A stretch of DNA of 64,000 nt, taken from contig NZ_QJRP01000009.1 in the NCBI RefSeq assembly GCF_003205295.1, positions 124,001 to 188,000 of the forward strand, written 5' to 3'. The notes beneath the pieces are model-generated. The model ran no database searches, was not told where the DNA came from, and saw nothing but the letters and a program-made list of their open reading frames with translations. This DNA is from Pseudomonas mosselii. Its GTDB lineage: Bacteria; Pseudomonadota; Gammaproteobacteria; Pseudomonadales; Pseudomonadaceae. A program made the position numbers and the translations under genes. This document shows positions 54,432-62,944 of this stretch, piece by piece (the first letter of the stretch is position 1; each line of letters opens with the position of its first letter).

Positions 54432-55195
54432 ACGCGTGTTACGACTTCGAGGGTCGCACGGTGCTGGTCACCGGCGCGGCGGGCGGCATCGGCCAGGCCA
54501 TCGTCGAGGGTTTCGCCCATGGCGGCGCCCGGGTGCAGGCGCTGGACCTCGACCCGCAGGCGTTGCAGCGCCTGGTCGAGGAGCAGTTGGCGTTGGGGCA
54601 CGAGGTTCGTGGGGAGGTCCTCGACCTGGCCGACCCCGGTGCGATCGGCACCTTGTTGGCCGGGCTGGAACGCCTGGATGTGCTGGTGCACAACGCCGCG
54701 TACTTTCCGCTCACCGCATTCGCCGAGATCGACCCGGCCCTTTTGCAGCGCACCCTGGCGGTGAACCTGGGGGCGTTGTTCTGGCTCACCCAGGGCGCCC
54801 TGCCGCTGTTCCGCTGCCAGGGTGGCGGATGCGTGCTGGCCACCTCGTCGGTGACCGGGCCCCGGGTGGCCTACCCGGGCCTGAGCCATTACGCGGCGTC
54901 CAAGGCCGGGGTCAATGGCTTCATCCGCAATGCCGCGCTGGAGCTGGCGGCATTCAACGTACGGGTCAACGGCGTGGAACCGGGGATGGTGCGCACACCG
55001 GCCATGGGCAACCTCGGCGATAGCGCCCTGAACGCCCGGATCGCCGCCGGCGTCCCCCTGGGTCGGCTAGGCGAGCCAGCCGATATCGCTGCGGCGATGC
55101 TGTTCCTGGCCTCTGACGCCGCCCGCTACATCACCGGCCAGACCCTGGTGGTCGACGGCGGCGCGACCTTGCCTGAGATCGCCGCGAGCCTGTGA
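54428..55195 (+). CDS. Short-chain dehydrogenase/reductase 2
   Basis: The product is 255 residues. TGAAGGIGQ cofactor motif, HNAAYFPLT, catalytic ATSSVTG and YAASK, and ITGQTLVVDGGATLPE at the C-terminus. It is distinct from SDR1 rather than a recent duplicate. Two SDRs in a row suggest stereospecific steps or two successive hydroxyl oxidations (inference). Confidence 0.92.
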   Translation: MNACYDFEGRTVLVTGAAGGIGQAIVEGFAHGGARVQALDLDPQALQRLVEEQLALGHEVRGEVLDLADPGAIGTLLAGLERLDVLVHNAAYFPLTAFAEIDPALLQRTLAVNLGALFWLTQGALPLFRCQGGGCVLATSSVTGPRVAYPGLSHYAASKAGVNGFIRNAALELAAFNVRVNGVEPGMVRTPAMGNLGDSALNARIAAGVPLGRLGEPADIAAAMLFLASDAARYITGQTLVVDGGATLPEIAASL

Positions 55196-55335
55196 TGGCG
55201 GTGATATGCAAGACCGCTGGCAGCCACGGGCAAGACCGCCGCCAGCGTTCCACGCGCTAATAGCCCGTCGCCTTTCGACACGCCTCCACAACAACGCGGC
55301 ACCCAAGACCGCACACAACAAACGAGGATCGATCC

Positions 55336-56649
55336 ATGCGTCTCACCCCACGTCGCACCGCAATGGCCACGGCCCTGGCCCTGCTGGTCCATGGCTCGGC
55401 CAGCCCGGCCTACGAGCTGTACGCCGACGACGACAGCCACATGAATGCCGACCTGCTCGCGGTCTGGGGCATGTTCAACAGCCGCCACAACTACGACGGT
55501 ACCCCCGGCGGCTCGACCTGGCGCGAAGGTTTCATCAAGTACGGCCTCAGCGGCGACCAGGGCCTGGGCGGCAACGGCAGCCTGTACGGCGCCCTCAACT
55601 GGGTCAGCTCCGGCGCCTGGGGCGACGGCGACGCCGGCGGCAACCAGGACGGCTCCGAACGCACCACCAAGATCGAGGACGCCTACCTGGGCTGGCGCTC
55701 GGGTGACCTGTTCCCGTTGCTGGGCAAGGATGGCGTTGACCTGTCCGGCGGGCGCCAGGTGATCCGCCTGGGCAGCGGCTTCCTGATCAACGACGACGGC
55801 CCCAACCTGGGCAAGGGCCCGGCCGACGGCCAGCTCAACCGTGGCGGCGGCTTCTACCTGGGTGCCCGACACGCCTTCGACCGTACCGCGGTGCTGCGCC
55901 TGGGCGGCAAGGAGGGGCTGCATGGCAGCGTGCTGTGGCTCAAGTCCGACAATCGCGCCCAGGCCGAAACCGAGCTGGCGGCCGGCACCCTGGACTACAC
56001 CCATGACCTGGGTACCCTGGGCCTGACCTATATCCACGGCATCGACGTGACCGACCAGTGGGCCAGCGAGTTCCAGAAGGCCCGCGAAGGCATGGATGTC
56101 TACAGCCTGCGCGGTGAAGGCGGCATCGGGCTGGAAAACACCCGCTTCGCCTTCGAGTACGCCTGGCAGGACAAGCGCGGCGGCCGCGAGACCGCCTGGT
56201 ACGCCGAAGCCGCCTACACCTTCGCCGAAGCCCCCTGGGCGCCGCAGCTGACCTACCGCTACACCCGCTACTCGGCAGGCTGGGACCTGCTGTTCACCGG
56301 CCTGTCCAGTGGCTACGGCACCTGGATCCAGGGCGAGGTCGCCGGCAACTATGCCGGGCCGTTCAACACCAACAGCGGCATCCACCATGTGGGCCTGAAG
56401 GCCACGCCACGGGACGACCTCACCGTCGGCGCGCTGTTCTTCGACTTCGACACCGTGCGCACCCGCGACACCCTGAACCTGGACGCCCAGGAGCTCGACT
56501 TGTATGTGGAGTGGGCGGTCAACGAGCACCTGATCGTCACCCCGCTGCTGGGGCTGTTCAAGCCGCGCAAGGATCAAAGCAATGGCGGCAACCAGGTGGG
56601 GAGCGGGACCAACGTGTACAGCCAGCTGACGGTGGCGGTGCCGTTCTGA
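55336..56649 (+). CDS. Outer-membrane porin-like beta-barrel
   Basis: The product is 437 residues. A signal peptide (MRLTPRRTAMATALALLVHGSASPA) precedes a body of alternating Gly/aromatic strands, ending VYSQLTVAVPF with the terminal Phe used by the BAM machinery. Strands such as GSLYGALNWVSSG, YLGWRSGDLFPLLG and FYLGARHAF suggest a 16-18-strand substrate-specific channel, perhaps of the alginate-export/OprD-like type. It follows the SDR genes after 140 bases and may take up the pathway substrate. Confidence 0.85.
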   Translation: MRLTPRRTAMATALALLVHGSASPAYELYADDDSHMNADLLAVWGMFNSRHNYDGTPGGSTWREGFIKYGLSGDQGLGGNGSLYGALNWVSSGAWGDGDAGGNQDGSERTTKIEDAYLGWRSGDLFPLLGKDGVDLSGGRQVIRLGSGFLINDDGPNLGKGPADGQLNRGGGFYLGARHAFDRTAVLRLGGKEGLHGSVLWLKSDNRAQAETELAAGTLDYTHDLGTLGLTYIHGIDVTDQWASEFQKAREGMDVYSLRGEGGIGLENTRFAFEYAWQDKRGGRETAWYAEAAYTFAEAPWAPQLTYRYTRYSAGWDLLFTGLSSGYGTWIQGEVAGNYAGPFNTNSGIHHVGLKATPRDDLTVGALFFDFDTVRTRDTLNLDAQELDLYVEWAVNEHLIVTPLLGLFKPRKDQSNGGNQVGSGTNVYSQLTVAVPF

Positions 56650-56650
56650 G

Positions 56651-56728
56651 TCATCGCGGGGCAAGCCCGCTCCCGCGCCGAGCTGGGCATCAGGCTCAAG
56701 GCGTGGGAGCGGGCTTGCCCCGCGATGA
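56651..56728. repeat. REPIN between porin and DyP genes
   Basis: Exact inverted arms of 24 bases at 56651-56674 and 56705-56728 (core GCGGGGCAAGCCCGCTCCC) lie between convergent genes, just after the porin stop. Confidence 0.92.
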
Positions 56729-56735
56729 GGGCCTG

Positions 56736-57614
56736 TCAGCCCAACAGAAGGCGCAGGTCTGCACCCACTTCAGCCAACGGCGGGCACCAGTAGTACCCCC
56801 CAGTCAACGGCCGGCTGAAGCGGTACAGGCCATCGACCACGCCATCCTCAAGCCCGCTCATGCGCCGCAGCTGTACCTCGAAGGCATCCAGCGAGAAGCC
56901 CAGGGCGACGAACGCCAGGCCTGCGCCACGCTCGTCGGTCCAGGCCACCGAACGACGCACCACGAACGCCTCCGGTGCAAAGCTTTCCTGGGCGGTGCGC
57001 TTGACGTGGGCCGACTCGGGCGCGTCGTCGAGCTCTTCGTTGTCACTCAGGCGGCGACCGATGATGTTGTCCTGCTCAGCCTGGGGCAGCGACTTGAAGT
57101 AGTCCAGGTCGTGCTTCCACAGCTGGAACGCGGCAAAACTGGAGCCCGCCAGGCCAGGCTGATCACCCGGCACGATGGCGGCGGCGACGGCGTCTTCGTC
57201 CACCGGGTTCTCGGTGCCGTCTTCGTAACCGGTCAGGTCATGGCCGCCACGGTGCAGGAAACCGTCGACGCTATCGACCAGGCGCAGGGCAGGTGCCAAC
57301 GCCTGCTGCAGGGCCTGGGCGCGCAGGAACAGCTCGCCGCGTTCGGCGCCACGCAGCCACAGCCACAGGGCGTGCTGGGTCGCAGGGTTCTCCACCACCG
57401 CGTCCAGCTGGGGGAAGCTGCGCAGGCCCGGCACCTCGCGGCCCAGGGCCTTGGCCAGTGGCGCGCCGATGCCCAGGATCAGGCGCTGCCCATCGACCTG
57501 CGGCAACAGCTGGTCGAGGACGGCGGGCAATGCCTCGAGCGAATCAAGGGCGAAGAACAGGTGGCGGGCATGGGCCGGCACCGGAGTGGCAAGCAGACCT
57601 GGCTGGAACGGCAT
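56736..57614 (-). CDS. DyP-type haem peroxidase (YfeX/class B-like)
   Basis: The product is 292 residues from the ATG at 57614. The hallmark GYEDGTENP (129-137, catalytic Asp132) is present, and the proximal haem His is probably H203 in SAHVKRT. No Tat signal, so it should be cytoplasmic or carried in an encapsulin, though no encapsulin gene is adjacent. It uses hydrogen peroxide to oxidise dyes, phenolics or porphyrinogens. Confidence 0.93.
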   Translation of the reverse strand: MPFQPGLLATPVPAHARHLFFALDSLEALPAVLDQLLPQVDGQRLILGIGAPLAKALGREVPGLRSFPQLDAVVENPATQHALWLWLRGAERGELFLRAQALQQALAPALRLVDSVDGFLHRGGHDLTGYEDGTENPVDEDAVAAAIVPGDQPGLAGSSFAAFQLWKHDLDYFKSLPQAEQDNIIGRRLSDNEELDDAPESAHVKRTAQESFAPEAFVVRRSVAWTDERGAGLAFVALGFSLDAFEVQLRRMSGLEDGVVDGLYRFSRPLTGGYYWCPPLAEVGADLRLLLG

Positions 57615-57788
57615 GACAGGCGAATCCTCGGCAAAAGGGCGAATGCTACTGCGCCAGGCGGCGCATCGCAACGCGACACGGAGCCGCTCGCCCCGGTAAC
57701 AATCGGTTACCAAGGCACGCCGGTTGCGATTAGCTATCGTTGCGCCAGCACCTACACTCCTCGGAATCCTTCGCCCGAGAGCCCGCCC

Positions 57789-58679
57789 ATGACCGCCTCC
57801 CCGCTGCTCACCGCCCTCCTGCCGCTGGCCCTGGGCATCATCATGCTCGGCCTGGGCCTGTCGCTGACCCTGGCCGACTTCGCCCGGGTGGTGAAGTACC
57901 CCAAGCCGGTGGTGATAGGCCTGGTCTGCCAGATCCTGCTGCTGCCGCTGGTGTGCTTCCTGATCGCCAACGGCTTCGGCCTCGAATCGGCGCTGGCGGT
58001 GGGCCTGATGCTGCTGGCTGCCTCCCCGGGCGGCACCACCGCCAACCTGTTCAGCCACCTGGCCCATGGCGATGTGGCGCTGAACATCACCCTGACCGCA
58101 GTCAACTCGCTGATCGCCATCCTCACCATGCCGCTGCTGGTCAACCTGTCGCTGGTCTGGTTCATGGAATCGGACCAGGCCATCCCGCTGCAATTCGCCA
58201 AGGTCATGCAGGTGTTCGCCATCGTCCTGCTGCCGGTGGCGCTGGGCATGCTGATCCGCCACTGGACGCCGCGTTTCGCCGCACGCATGGAAAAACCGAT
58301 GAAGATCGTCGCGGCGCTGTTCCTGGCCTTCACCATCGTCCTGGCCCTGGCCAAGGACTGGCAGACCGTGGTCGAGTACGCGCCGATCGTCGGTGGCGCC
58401 GCGCTGCTGTTCAACCTGCTCAGCCTCGCGGTGGGCTACTGGGTGCCGCGCCTGCTGAGCATCCCGAAACGCCAGGCGATCGCCATCGGCATGGAAATCG
58501 GCATCCACAACGGCACCCTGGCCATCGCCCTGGCCCTGAGCCCGACGCTGCTCAACAACGCGACCATGGCGGTGCCGGCGGCGATCTACAGCCTGATCAT
58601 GTTCTTCACGGCGGCGGGGTTTGGCTGGTGGGTGAGCCGGAGGCACAAGGCTGCCAGCACCGTCAGTGATTGCGCCTAG
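57789..58679 (+). CDS. BASS-family transporter (bile acid:sodium symporter-like)
   Basis: The product is 296 residues with about nine or ten helices. The pattern LGIIMLGLGLSLTLADFARVVKYPKPVVIGLVCQ, MLLAASPGGTTANLFSHLAHGDVALNITLTAV and IGMEIGIHNGTLAIALALS is typical of BASS/PanS proteins. They move organic anions with sodium. It is divergent from the DyP gene; the substrate is unknown. Confidence 0.92.
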   Translation: MTASPLLTALLPLALGIIMLGLGLSLTLADFARVVKYPKPVVIGLVCQILLLPLVCFLIANGFGLESALAVGLMLLAASPGGTTANLFSHLAHGDVALNITLTAVNSLIAILTMPLLVNLSLVWFMESDQAIPLQFAKVMQVFAIVLLPVALGMLIRHWTPRFAARMEKPMKIVAALFLAFTIVLALAKDWQTVVEYAPIVGGAALLFNLLSLAVGYWVPRLLSIPKRQAIAIGMEIGIHNGTLAIALALSPTLLNNATMAVPAAIYSLIMFFTAAGFGWWVSRRHKAASTVSDCA

Positions 58680-58689
58680 AACACAGTCC

Positions 58690-58808
58690 CTGTAGGAGCG
58701 GCCTTGCGTCGCGAAAGGGCTGCAAGGCAGCCCCGGCGATTTCTGCGTTGACGCACAAATCCTGGGGCCGCTTTGCGGCCCTTTCGCGACGCAAGGCCGC
58801 TCCTACAG
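58690..58808. repeat. REPIN with 31-bp arms
   Basis: Exact inverted arms at 58690-58720 and 58778-58808 (CTGTAGGAGCGGCCTTGCGT start) flank an imperfectly paired centre (GCAAGGCAGCCCC versus GGGGCCGCTTTGC). It lies between convergent genes. Confidence 0.92.
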
Positions 58809-58822
58809 AGTGCGCGTGAAGC

Positions 58823-59284
58823 TTAGCTCCGCCGCCGCTTCAGCTGTCGCTTCAGCACCCGCAAGGGCGGTGCGTAGAAGAACCCGAACGATACGCTGCC
58901 CTGGCGCCCCTTCACCGCATGGTGCAGGCGGTGCGCCCGGTACAGGCGCTTGAGGTAGCGGTTGACCGGCTTTGGCGCGTGCGGCCAGTGGCGGTGGAAG
59001 AAGCCATCGTGGGCGAGCACATAGGCCACGCCATACCCCGCCACCCCGGCGCCGACCCACTGCAACGGCGCATGCCCGGCCTTGCCCAGGGCCACCAGCG
59101 CCGTGGCGATCAAGCCCAGGGCCAGCAGGTAGAGGTCGTTGGTCTCCAGCATGCCCAGCTGCGGCTCGTGGTGCGAGCGGTGCAGCCACCAGCCCCAACC
59201 GTGCATGAGGTACTTGTGGGCCAGCGTGCCGACGCCCTCCATGGCCACCAGGGTGCCGAACAGCACGGCGAGATTGAACAACAT
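58823..59284 (-). CDS. crtZ: CrtZ-like carotene hydroxylase/fatty-acid-hydroxylase protein
   Basis: The product is 153 residues from the ATG at 59284; longer open sequence upstream lacks a leader and ribosome site. The four His clusters of CrtZ di-iron hydroxylases are present in order: HKYLMH, HRSHH, HDGFFHRH and HRLHH, within a small membrane protein. CrtZ adds the 3-hydroxyl to beta-ionone rings. No other carotenoid gene is in the window, so the real substrate in this organism is an open question. Confidence 0.85.
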   Translation of the reverse strand: MLFNLAVLFGTLVAMEGVGTLAHKYLMHGWGWWLHRSHHEPQLGMLETNDLYLLALGLIATALVALGKAGHAPLQWVGAGVAGYGVAYVLAHDGFFHRHWPHAPKPVNRYLKRLYRAHRLHHAVKGRQGSVSFGFFYAPPLRVLKRQLKRRRS

Positions 59285-59702
59285 GGATCGGTCCGGGGGG
59301 TTGGCAACGAAAGGCGCAAGGGTACCATTGGCGCCAGGCCTGCGTCTGCCAGCGCCTGGTGTAACGCAATTGTCACGATTCACGCCTTGACCCTGCGCGG
59401 GTCAAGGCGTATGGTCCGCCGCGCATTCAAGCATCCCCCACATAGGAGTCCCCTGCATTGGACAGTAGCCCCAGTCGATTGCGACAGGCCCACACGGCGA
59501 GCTAGTCCGGCAGCGCTCCTGCCACTGTCTCGCCGCACCCGGTAGACGGTGGTTTCCTTCGGCCCAGCGTGGCTGAACATTCCTCCTTCCATTCCTGCCC
59601 TGCCATCCGGCAAGGCGCGTGGCCCTGCGCATTCCTCGCTTTCATTCGCGTCGTCTGCGGTCGGCGCTCGTGCGGGCCATCGCCCGCGGAACGGAGTTCG
59701 CT
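59285..59702. other. Structured divergent region and leader before mgtC
   Basis: This 418-base gap lies between the crtZ-like gene and mgtC. It contains two strong inverted repeats (CCAGGC...GCCTGG near 59336-59361, and the 29-base element at 59382-59410) and then a long leader without a convincing gene. A 15-codon TTG-initiated frame at 59458-59505 behind AGGAG was noted but is weak. mgtC leaders in enterobacteria sense magnesium or ATP; whether this one does is unknown. Confidence 0.55.
59382..59410. repeat. Perfect 12-bp inverted repeat with 5-base loop
   Basis: ACGCCTTGACCC (59382-59393) pairs exactly with GGGTCAAGGCGT (59399-59410). It is not a REP. It could be a bidirectional terminator, an operator or a leader hairpin of mgtC. 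Confidence 0.8.
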
Positions 59703-60416
59703 ATGGATTGGAAAATCTTCCTGCTGCGCGTCAGCGTGGCCCTGCTGCTCGGTGCCCTGATCGGTGCCGAGCGTCAACTGCGCCAGCGCCTGACGGGCCT
59801 GCGCACCAACGCCCTGGTCAGCACCGGCGCCTGCCTGTTCGTGCTGATGACCCAGGCCGTGCCGGGCATGGCACCCACCGATGCTTCGCGCATCGCCGCC
59901 TATGTGGTATCGGGTATCGGCTTTCTCGGCGGTGGCGTGATCATGCGCGACGGCTTCAACGTACGCGGCCTGAACACCGCCGCCACCCTCTGGTGCACCG
60001 CCGCGGTCGGCGTGCTGTGCAGCCTCGGCTTACTGCTGGAGGCCTCCCTGGGCAGCCTGGTGGTACTGTGCGCCAACATCCTGCTGCGCGACCTCGCCCA
60101 GCGCCTGGACCGCCAGGACGTGGTGCCGGCCAGCGAGGTCGAGCAGCGCTACGAGGTGCGCATCGTCTGCCGCGCCGAAGACGAGATCCAGGTGCGCAGC
60201 CTGATGCTGCACAGCCTCAGCGATCCGGGCCTGCGCCTGCAGTCGCTGCACAGCGAGGACCTGCCCGATCCGGCACGCCTGGAAGTGCGCGCCGAACTGC
60301 TCGGCACGCCGCAGGCGCCGACCCAGCTGGAGCGCCTGGTCGGCCGGGTGAGCCTGGAGAAAGGCGTCAGCGCGGTGCGCTGGCAGTTGCAGGCCCAGGG
60401 TCTGCCTTCAGACTAG
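59703..60416 (+). CDS. mgtC: MgtC/SapB-family protein
   Basis: The product is 237 residues from the ATG at 59703 (MDWKIFLLRVSVALLLGALIGAERQ). The signature GALIGAERQLRQRLTGLRTNALVSTGACLFV and SGIGFLGGGVIMRDGFNVRGLNTAATLWCTAAVG is that of MgtC. Four or five helices are followed by a C-terminal ACT-like domain (RYEVRIVCRAEDEIQVRSLML). MgtC supports growth at low magnesium and survival in host cells, in part by restraining the ATP synthase. Its end overlaps the convergent dksA2 gene by 4 bases. Confidence 0.92.
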   Translation: MDWKIFLLRVSVALLLGALIGAERQLRQRLTGLRTNALVSTGACLFVLMTQAVPGMAPTDASRIAAYVVSGIGFLGGGVIMRDGFNVRGLNTAATLWCTAAVGVLCSLGLLLEASLGSLVVLCANILLRDLAQRLDRQDVVPASEVEQRYEVRIVCRAEDEIQVRSLMLHSLSDPGLRLQSLHSEDLPDPARLEVRAELLGTPQAPTQLERLVGRVSLEKGVSAVRWQLQAQGLPSD

Positions 60417-60820
60417 ACGTCGTCCCGCACGTGCCGCTCGCGCAGCTCCTGGCGCTCCTTGGCCTCGACGCAGAGGGTGGCAGTGGGCCGCAGCAGCAGG
60501 CGGCGCAGGCCGATCGGCTCGCCGGTTTCCTCGCACCAGCCGTAATCGCCACGGGCCAGGCGCTCCAGCGCCTGGTCGATCTTGTCCAGCAGCTTCTTCT
60601 CCCGCTCCAGCGAGCGCAGTTGCCAGTGGCGTTCCTCCTCGGCACTGCCGATGTCGGCGGGGTCGCTGTGCACTTCCTGTTCGCGCAGGGCGCGGAACTC
60701 CTGCTCGATGCGCGTCTGCAGCTCGCCGCGCTGGGTCAGCAACAGGTTGCGGAAGAACTGGCGCTGGGGCTCGTTCATGTAGGCGGTGGCGGGTTGTTGC
60801 AGCAGTTGCTCTTCAGTCAT
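60413..60820 (-). CDS. dksA2: DksA2-type RNA polymerase-binding protein with two-Cys zinc site
   Basis: The product is 135 residues from the ATG at 60820. The coiled-coil tip acidic motif DPADIGSAEE (Asp53, Asp56) is kept. The zinc finger is reduced to two cysteines, C96 and C117; positions 99 and 120, normally Cys, are Thr and Ala (CEETGEPIG...LCVEAK). This is the hallmark of DksA2, which can replace DksA in zinc starvation in P. aeruginosa. It is downstream of the other two Zur-type genes on the same strand. Confidence 0.93.
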   Translation of the reverse strand: MTEEQLLQQPATAYMNEPQRQFFRNLLLTQRGELQTRIEQEFRALREQEVHSDPADIGSAEEERHWQLRSLEREKKLLDKIDQALERLARGDYGWCEETGEPIGLRRLLLRPTATLCVEAKERQELRERHVRDDV

Positions 60821-60855
60821 GGGTGTAACTCCAGAATGCTGGGGGCGCCTTGCGC

Positions 60856-60886
60856 CCCTTTCGCGGCGCAAGGCCGCTCCTGCAGG
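60856..60886. repeat. Single REP element
   Basis: A copy of the REP core CTTTCGCGGCGCAAGGCCGC ending in TCCTGCAGG lies between the dihydroorotase and dksA2 genes, inside the presumed Zur operon. It may trim or stabilise the transcript there. Confidence 0.85.
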
Positions 60887-60897
60887 GCATGGGGAAT

Positions 60898-62235
60898 TCA
60901 GCGGTCGAACATCAAGGGCAAACCCTGGCATTGGTCGCGTACCCGGCCCTGGTGCCAGGCCAGTTGCCCGGACACCACCGTGCTGCGCACCACATGGTGG
61001 AAGGCGCGCTGCTGGAACGGCGTCCAGCCGCAATGCGCCAGGATCGGGTCGTCCGCCACGGCCCGTGGGCTGGCCAGGCGCTCGACGATGGCGAAGTCAG
61101 CCCAATATCCCTCGCGCAGGAAACCGCGTTCGCGAATGGCGAACAGTTCGGCCACCGCGTGGCTGGTCTTGTTCACCACCTGGGCCATGCTCAGCACCCC
61201 TTCGCTGACCAGCTCCAACGCTGCCGGCAGGGCATGCTGCACCAGCGGCAGGCCTGACGGCGCACGGGTGTAGACCCGGCGCTTCTCCTCCAGGGTGTGC
61301 GGCGCATGGTCGGTGCCGATCACATCGATGCGGTCGCGGGCCAGGGCCTTGCGCAGGGCGTCGCGGTCGGTGCCGGTCTTGATCGCCGGGTTGCACTTGA
61401 TCAGGTGGCCGAGGCTGGCGTAATCGCTGTCGTCGAACAGCAGGTGGTGCAGGCACACCTCGGCAGTGATGCGCTTGCCGCTCACCGGGCCCGGCGTGAA
61501 TAACGCCAGTTCCCGCACCGTGGTCAGGTGCAACACATGCAGGCGCGTGCCGAAGCGCCGGGCCAGCTCAACGGCCAGGCTCGAGGAGCGGTAGCAGGCG
61601 TCGGTATCTCGGATCAGCGGGTGCGCGGCCGGGGGTATGAATTCACCGTGGCGGGCCCGCCACCAGCCCTCGTTCTGGAGGATGCTCGGGGTGTGCTCGC
61701 AGTGCGCCAGGACGATGGTTGGCGCATAGACAAAGAGTTTTTCCAGCACCTGCGGATCGTCCACCAGCATGTCGCCCGTGGAGGCCCCCATGAACACCTT
61801 GATCCCGGCCACTTCGCGCGGGTCGAGGGCGGCGATGGTGTCGAGGTTGTCGCGGCTCACGCCGAAGTGAAAGCCATAGTTGGCCCGCGAACTCGCCGCC
61901 GCCCGCCGCTTCTTGTCGGCCAGCGCCTCCAGGGTCAGGGTCGGCGGATTGGTGTTGGGCATGTCCATGTAGCTGGTGATGCCCCCGGCCACCGCCGCAC
62001 GCGACTCGCTGGCGATGCTGCCCTTGTGCGGCGCCCCCGGCTCGCGAAAATGCACCTGGTCGTCGATCATGCCCGGCAGCAACCAGGCGCCTTTGGCATC
62101 GATCTCCAAGGCCGCACGGGCATTGTCGAGGCTGCCGCCGATCCGCTCGATGCGCCCGTGGCGCACCAGCAGGTCGCCTTCGAACTCGCGCCCTTCATTG
62201 ACCAGCCGTGCGTTGCGCACCAGCAACGTGTCCAT
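60898..62235 (-). CDS. pyrC2: Dihydroorotase paralogue PyrC2 with Gln at a metal-ligand position
   Basis: The product is 445 residues. Dihydroorotase order: GMIDDQVHFREPG (58-67), carboxylated Lys in AGIKVFMG (K146), VLAHCEH (H178), HVLHLTT, and GTDHAPHTLEEK. At residue 60 Gln stands where most dihydroorotases have the first His of HxH. The place between gamma-carbonic anhydrase and dksA2 mirrors the Zur-controlled cluster of P. aeruginosa, where this enzyme backs up PyrC in zinc shortage. It starts 2 bases after the upstream stop. Confidence 0.9.
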   Translation of the reverse strand: MDTLLVRNARLVNEGREFEGDLLVRHGRIERIGGSLDNARAALEIDAKGAWLLPGMIDDQVHFREPGAPHKGSIASESRAAVAGGITSYMDMPNTNPPTLTLEALADKKRRAAASSRANYGFHFGVSRDNLDTIAALDPREVAGIKVFMGASTGDMLVDDPQVLEKLFVYAPTIVLAHCEHTPSILQNEGWWRARHGEFIPPAAHPLIRDTDACYRSSSLAVELARRFGTRLHVLHLTTVRELALFTPGPVSGKRITAEVCLHHLLFDDSDYASLGHLIKCNPAIKTGTDRDALRKALARDRIDVIGTDHAPHTLEEKRRVYTRAPSGLPLVQHALPAALELVSEGVLSMAQVVNKTSHAVAELFAIRERGFLREGYWADFAIVERLASPRAVADDPILAHCGWTPFQQRAFHHVVRSTVVSGQLAWHQGRVRDQCQGLPLMFDR

Positions 62236-62237
62236 GC

Positions 62238-62798
62238 TCAGAACTCGTTCTGCAGGGCCTTGTAGCCCTGGACCAGGTCGATATTGGTGCGCGCCACGTC
62301 CTCGGAGAACTCCGAGGCCGACACGCTGACCGGCGGGTAGCGCTCCAGGTCTGTGTGCGGGCCAATGTGCTCGGTGGGCGGCACATAGAAGCGCGGTGGC
62401 AGGTCGCGGCCATCGACCACCGAGTTATGCCGCACCACGCTGCCATCGCCAACCTTGCAGTTGAACAACACGCTGTTGAAGCCGATGAACACCCGGTCAC
62501 CGACCTCGCAGGGCCCATGGACGATAGAGCGGTGGGCGATCGAGCTGTACTGGCCGATGCGTACCGCCGCGCCGGACTTGGAGTGGATCACCACGCCGTC
62601 CTGGATATTGGAGTTGGCGCCGATGACGATCGGCTGCATGTCGCCGCTGCCATCCACCTCGTCGGCGCGGATGACCGCATAGGGGCCGACGAACACGTTG
62701 TCGTGGATGATCACCTTACCGCAGATGATGGCGGTGTGGTCGATATAGGCCGATTCGGCGATTTGCGGGAGATGGCCGGAGGGGTTTCTGCGGATCAC
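62238..62798 (-). CDS. Gamma-class carbonic anhydrase-like protein
   Basis: The product is 186 residues with a GTG start at 62798 and AGGG eight bases upstream; no ATG start fits. Left-handed beta-helix hexapeptides are clear (IDHTAIICGKVIIHDNVFVGPYAVIRAD). The His ligands expected of the family are present (VIHSKSG; IAHRSIVHG). Gamma enzymes can use iron, which suits expression in zinc shortage. It is the first gene of the operon behind the Zur-like box. Confidence 0.88.
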   Translation of the reverse strand: MIRRNPSGHLPQIAESAYIDHTAIICGKVIIHDNVFVGPYAVIRADEVDGSGDMQPIVIGANSNIQDGVVIHSKSGAAVRIGQYSSIAHRSIVHGPCEVGDRVFIGFNSVLFNCKVGDGSVVRHNSVVDGRDLPPRFYVPPTEHIGPHTDLERYPPVSVSASEFSEDVARTNIDLVQGYKALQNEF

Positions 62799-62828
62799 GG
62801 TAAGGGCCCTGCAAGGAAGGAAGAGCGC

Positions 62829-62849
62829 AAATGTTACGTTATAACAATA
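62829..62849. promoter_or_regulatory. Zur box
   Basis: AAATGTTACGTTATAACAAT agrees with the gamma-proteobacterial Zur consensus (AAATGTTATA.TATAACATTT) at most positions. It lies 31-51 bases upstream of the gamma-carbonic anhydrase GTG, in the promoter of a zinc-sparing operon. Confidence 0.75.
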
Positions 62850-62944
62850 GCAATGCAACACCTCCATGCACCGATCTGGCAAACTCCACCTTCCTGCGCG
62901 ATAACGCGTGGCCGCACCACCGCATCTACAGGTTCTGATCCACC

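Noticed and set aside
56736..58646. A 636-codon minus-strand frame extending the DyP peroxidase across the BASS transporter gene
   Set aside because: Only the last 292 codons match the peroxidase; the extension is antisense to a clear transporter gene and is low-complexity.
59458..59505. 15-codon TTG-initiated leader peptide behind AGGAG in the mgtC leader
   Set aside because: Rare start codon, ten-base spacing and no telling residue content; mentioned only within the region entry.
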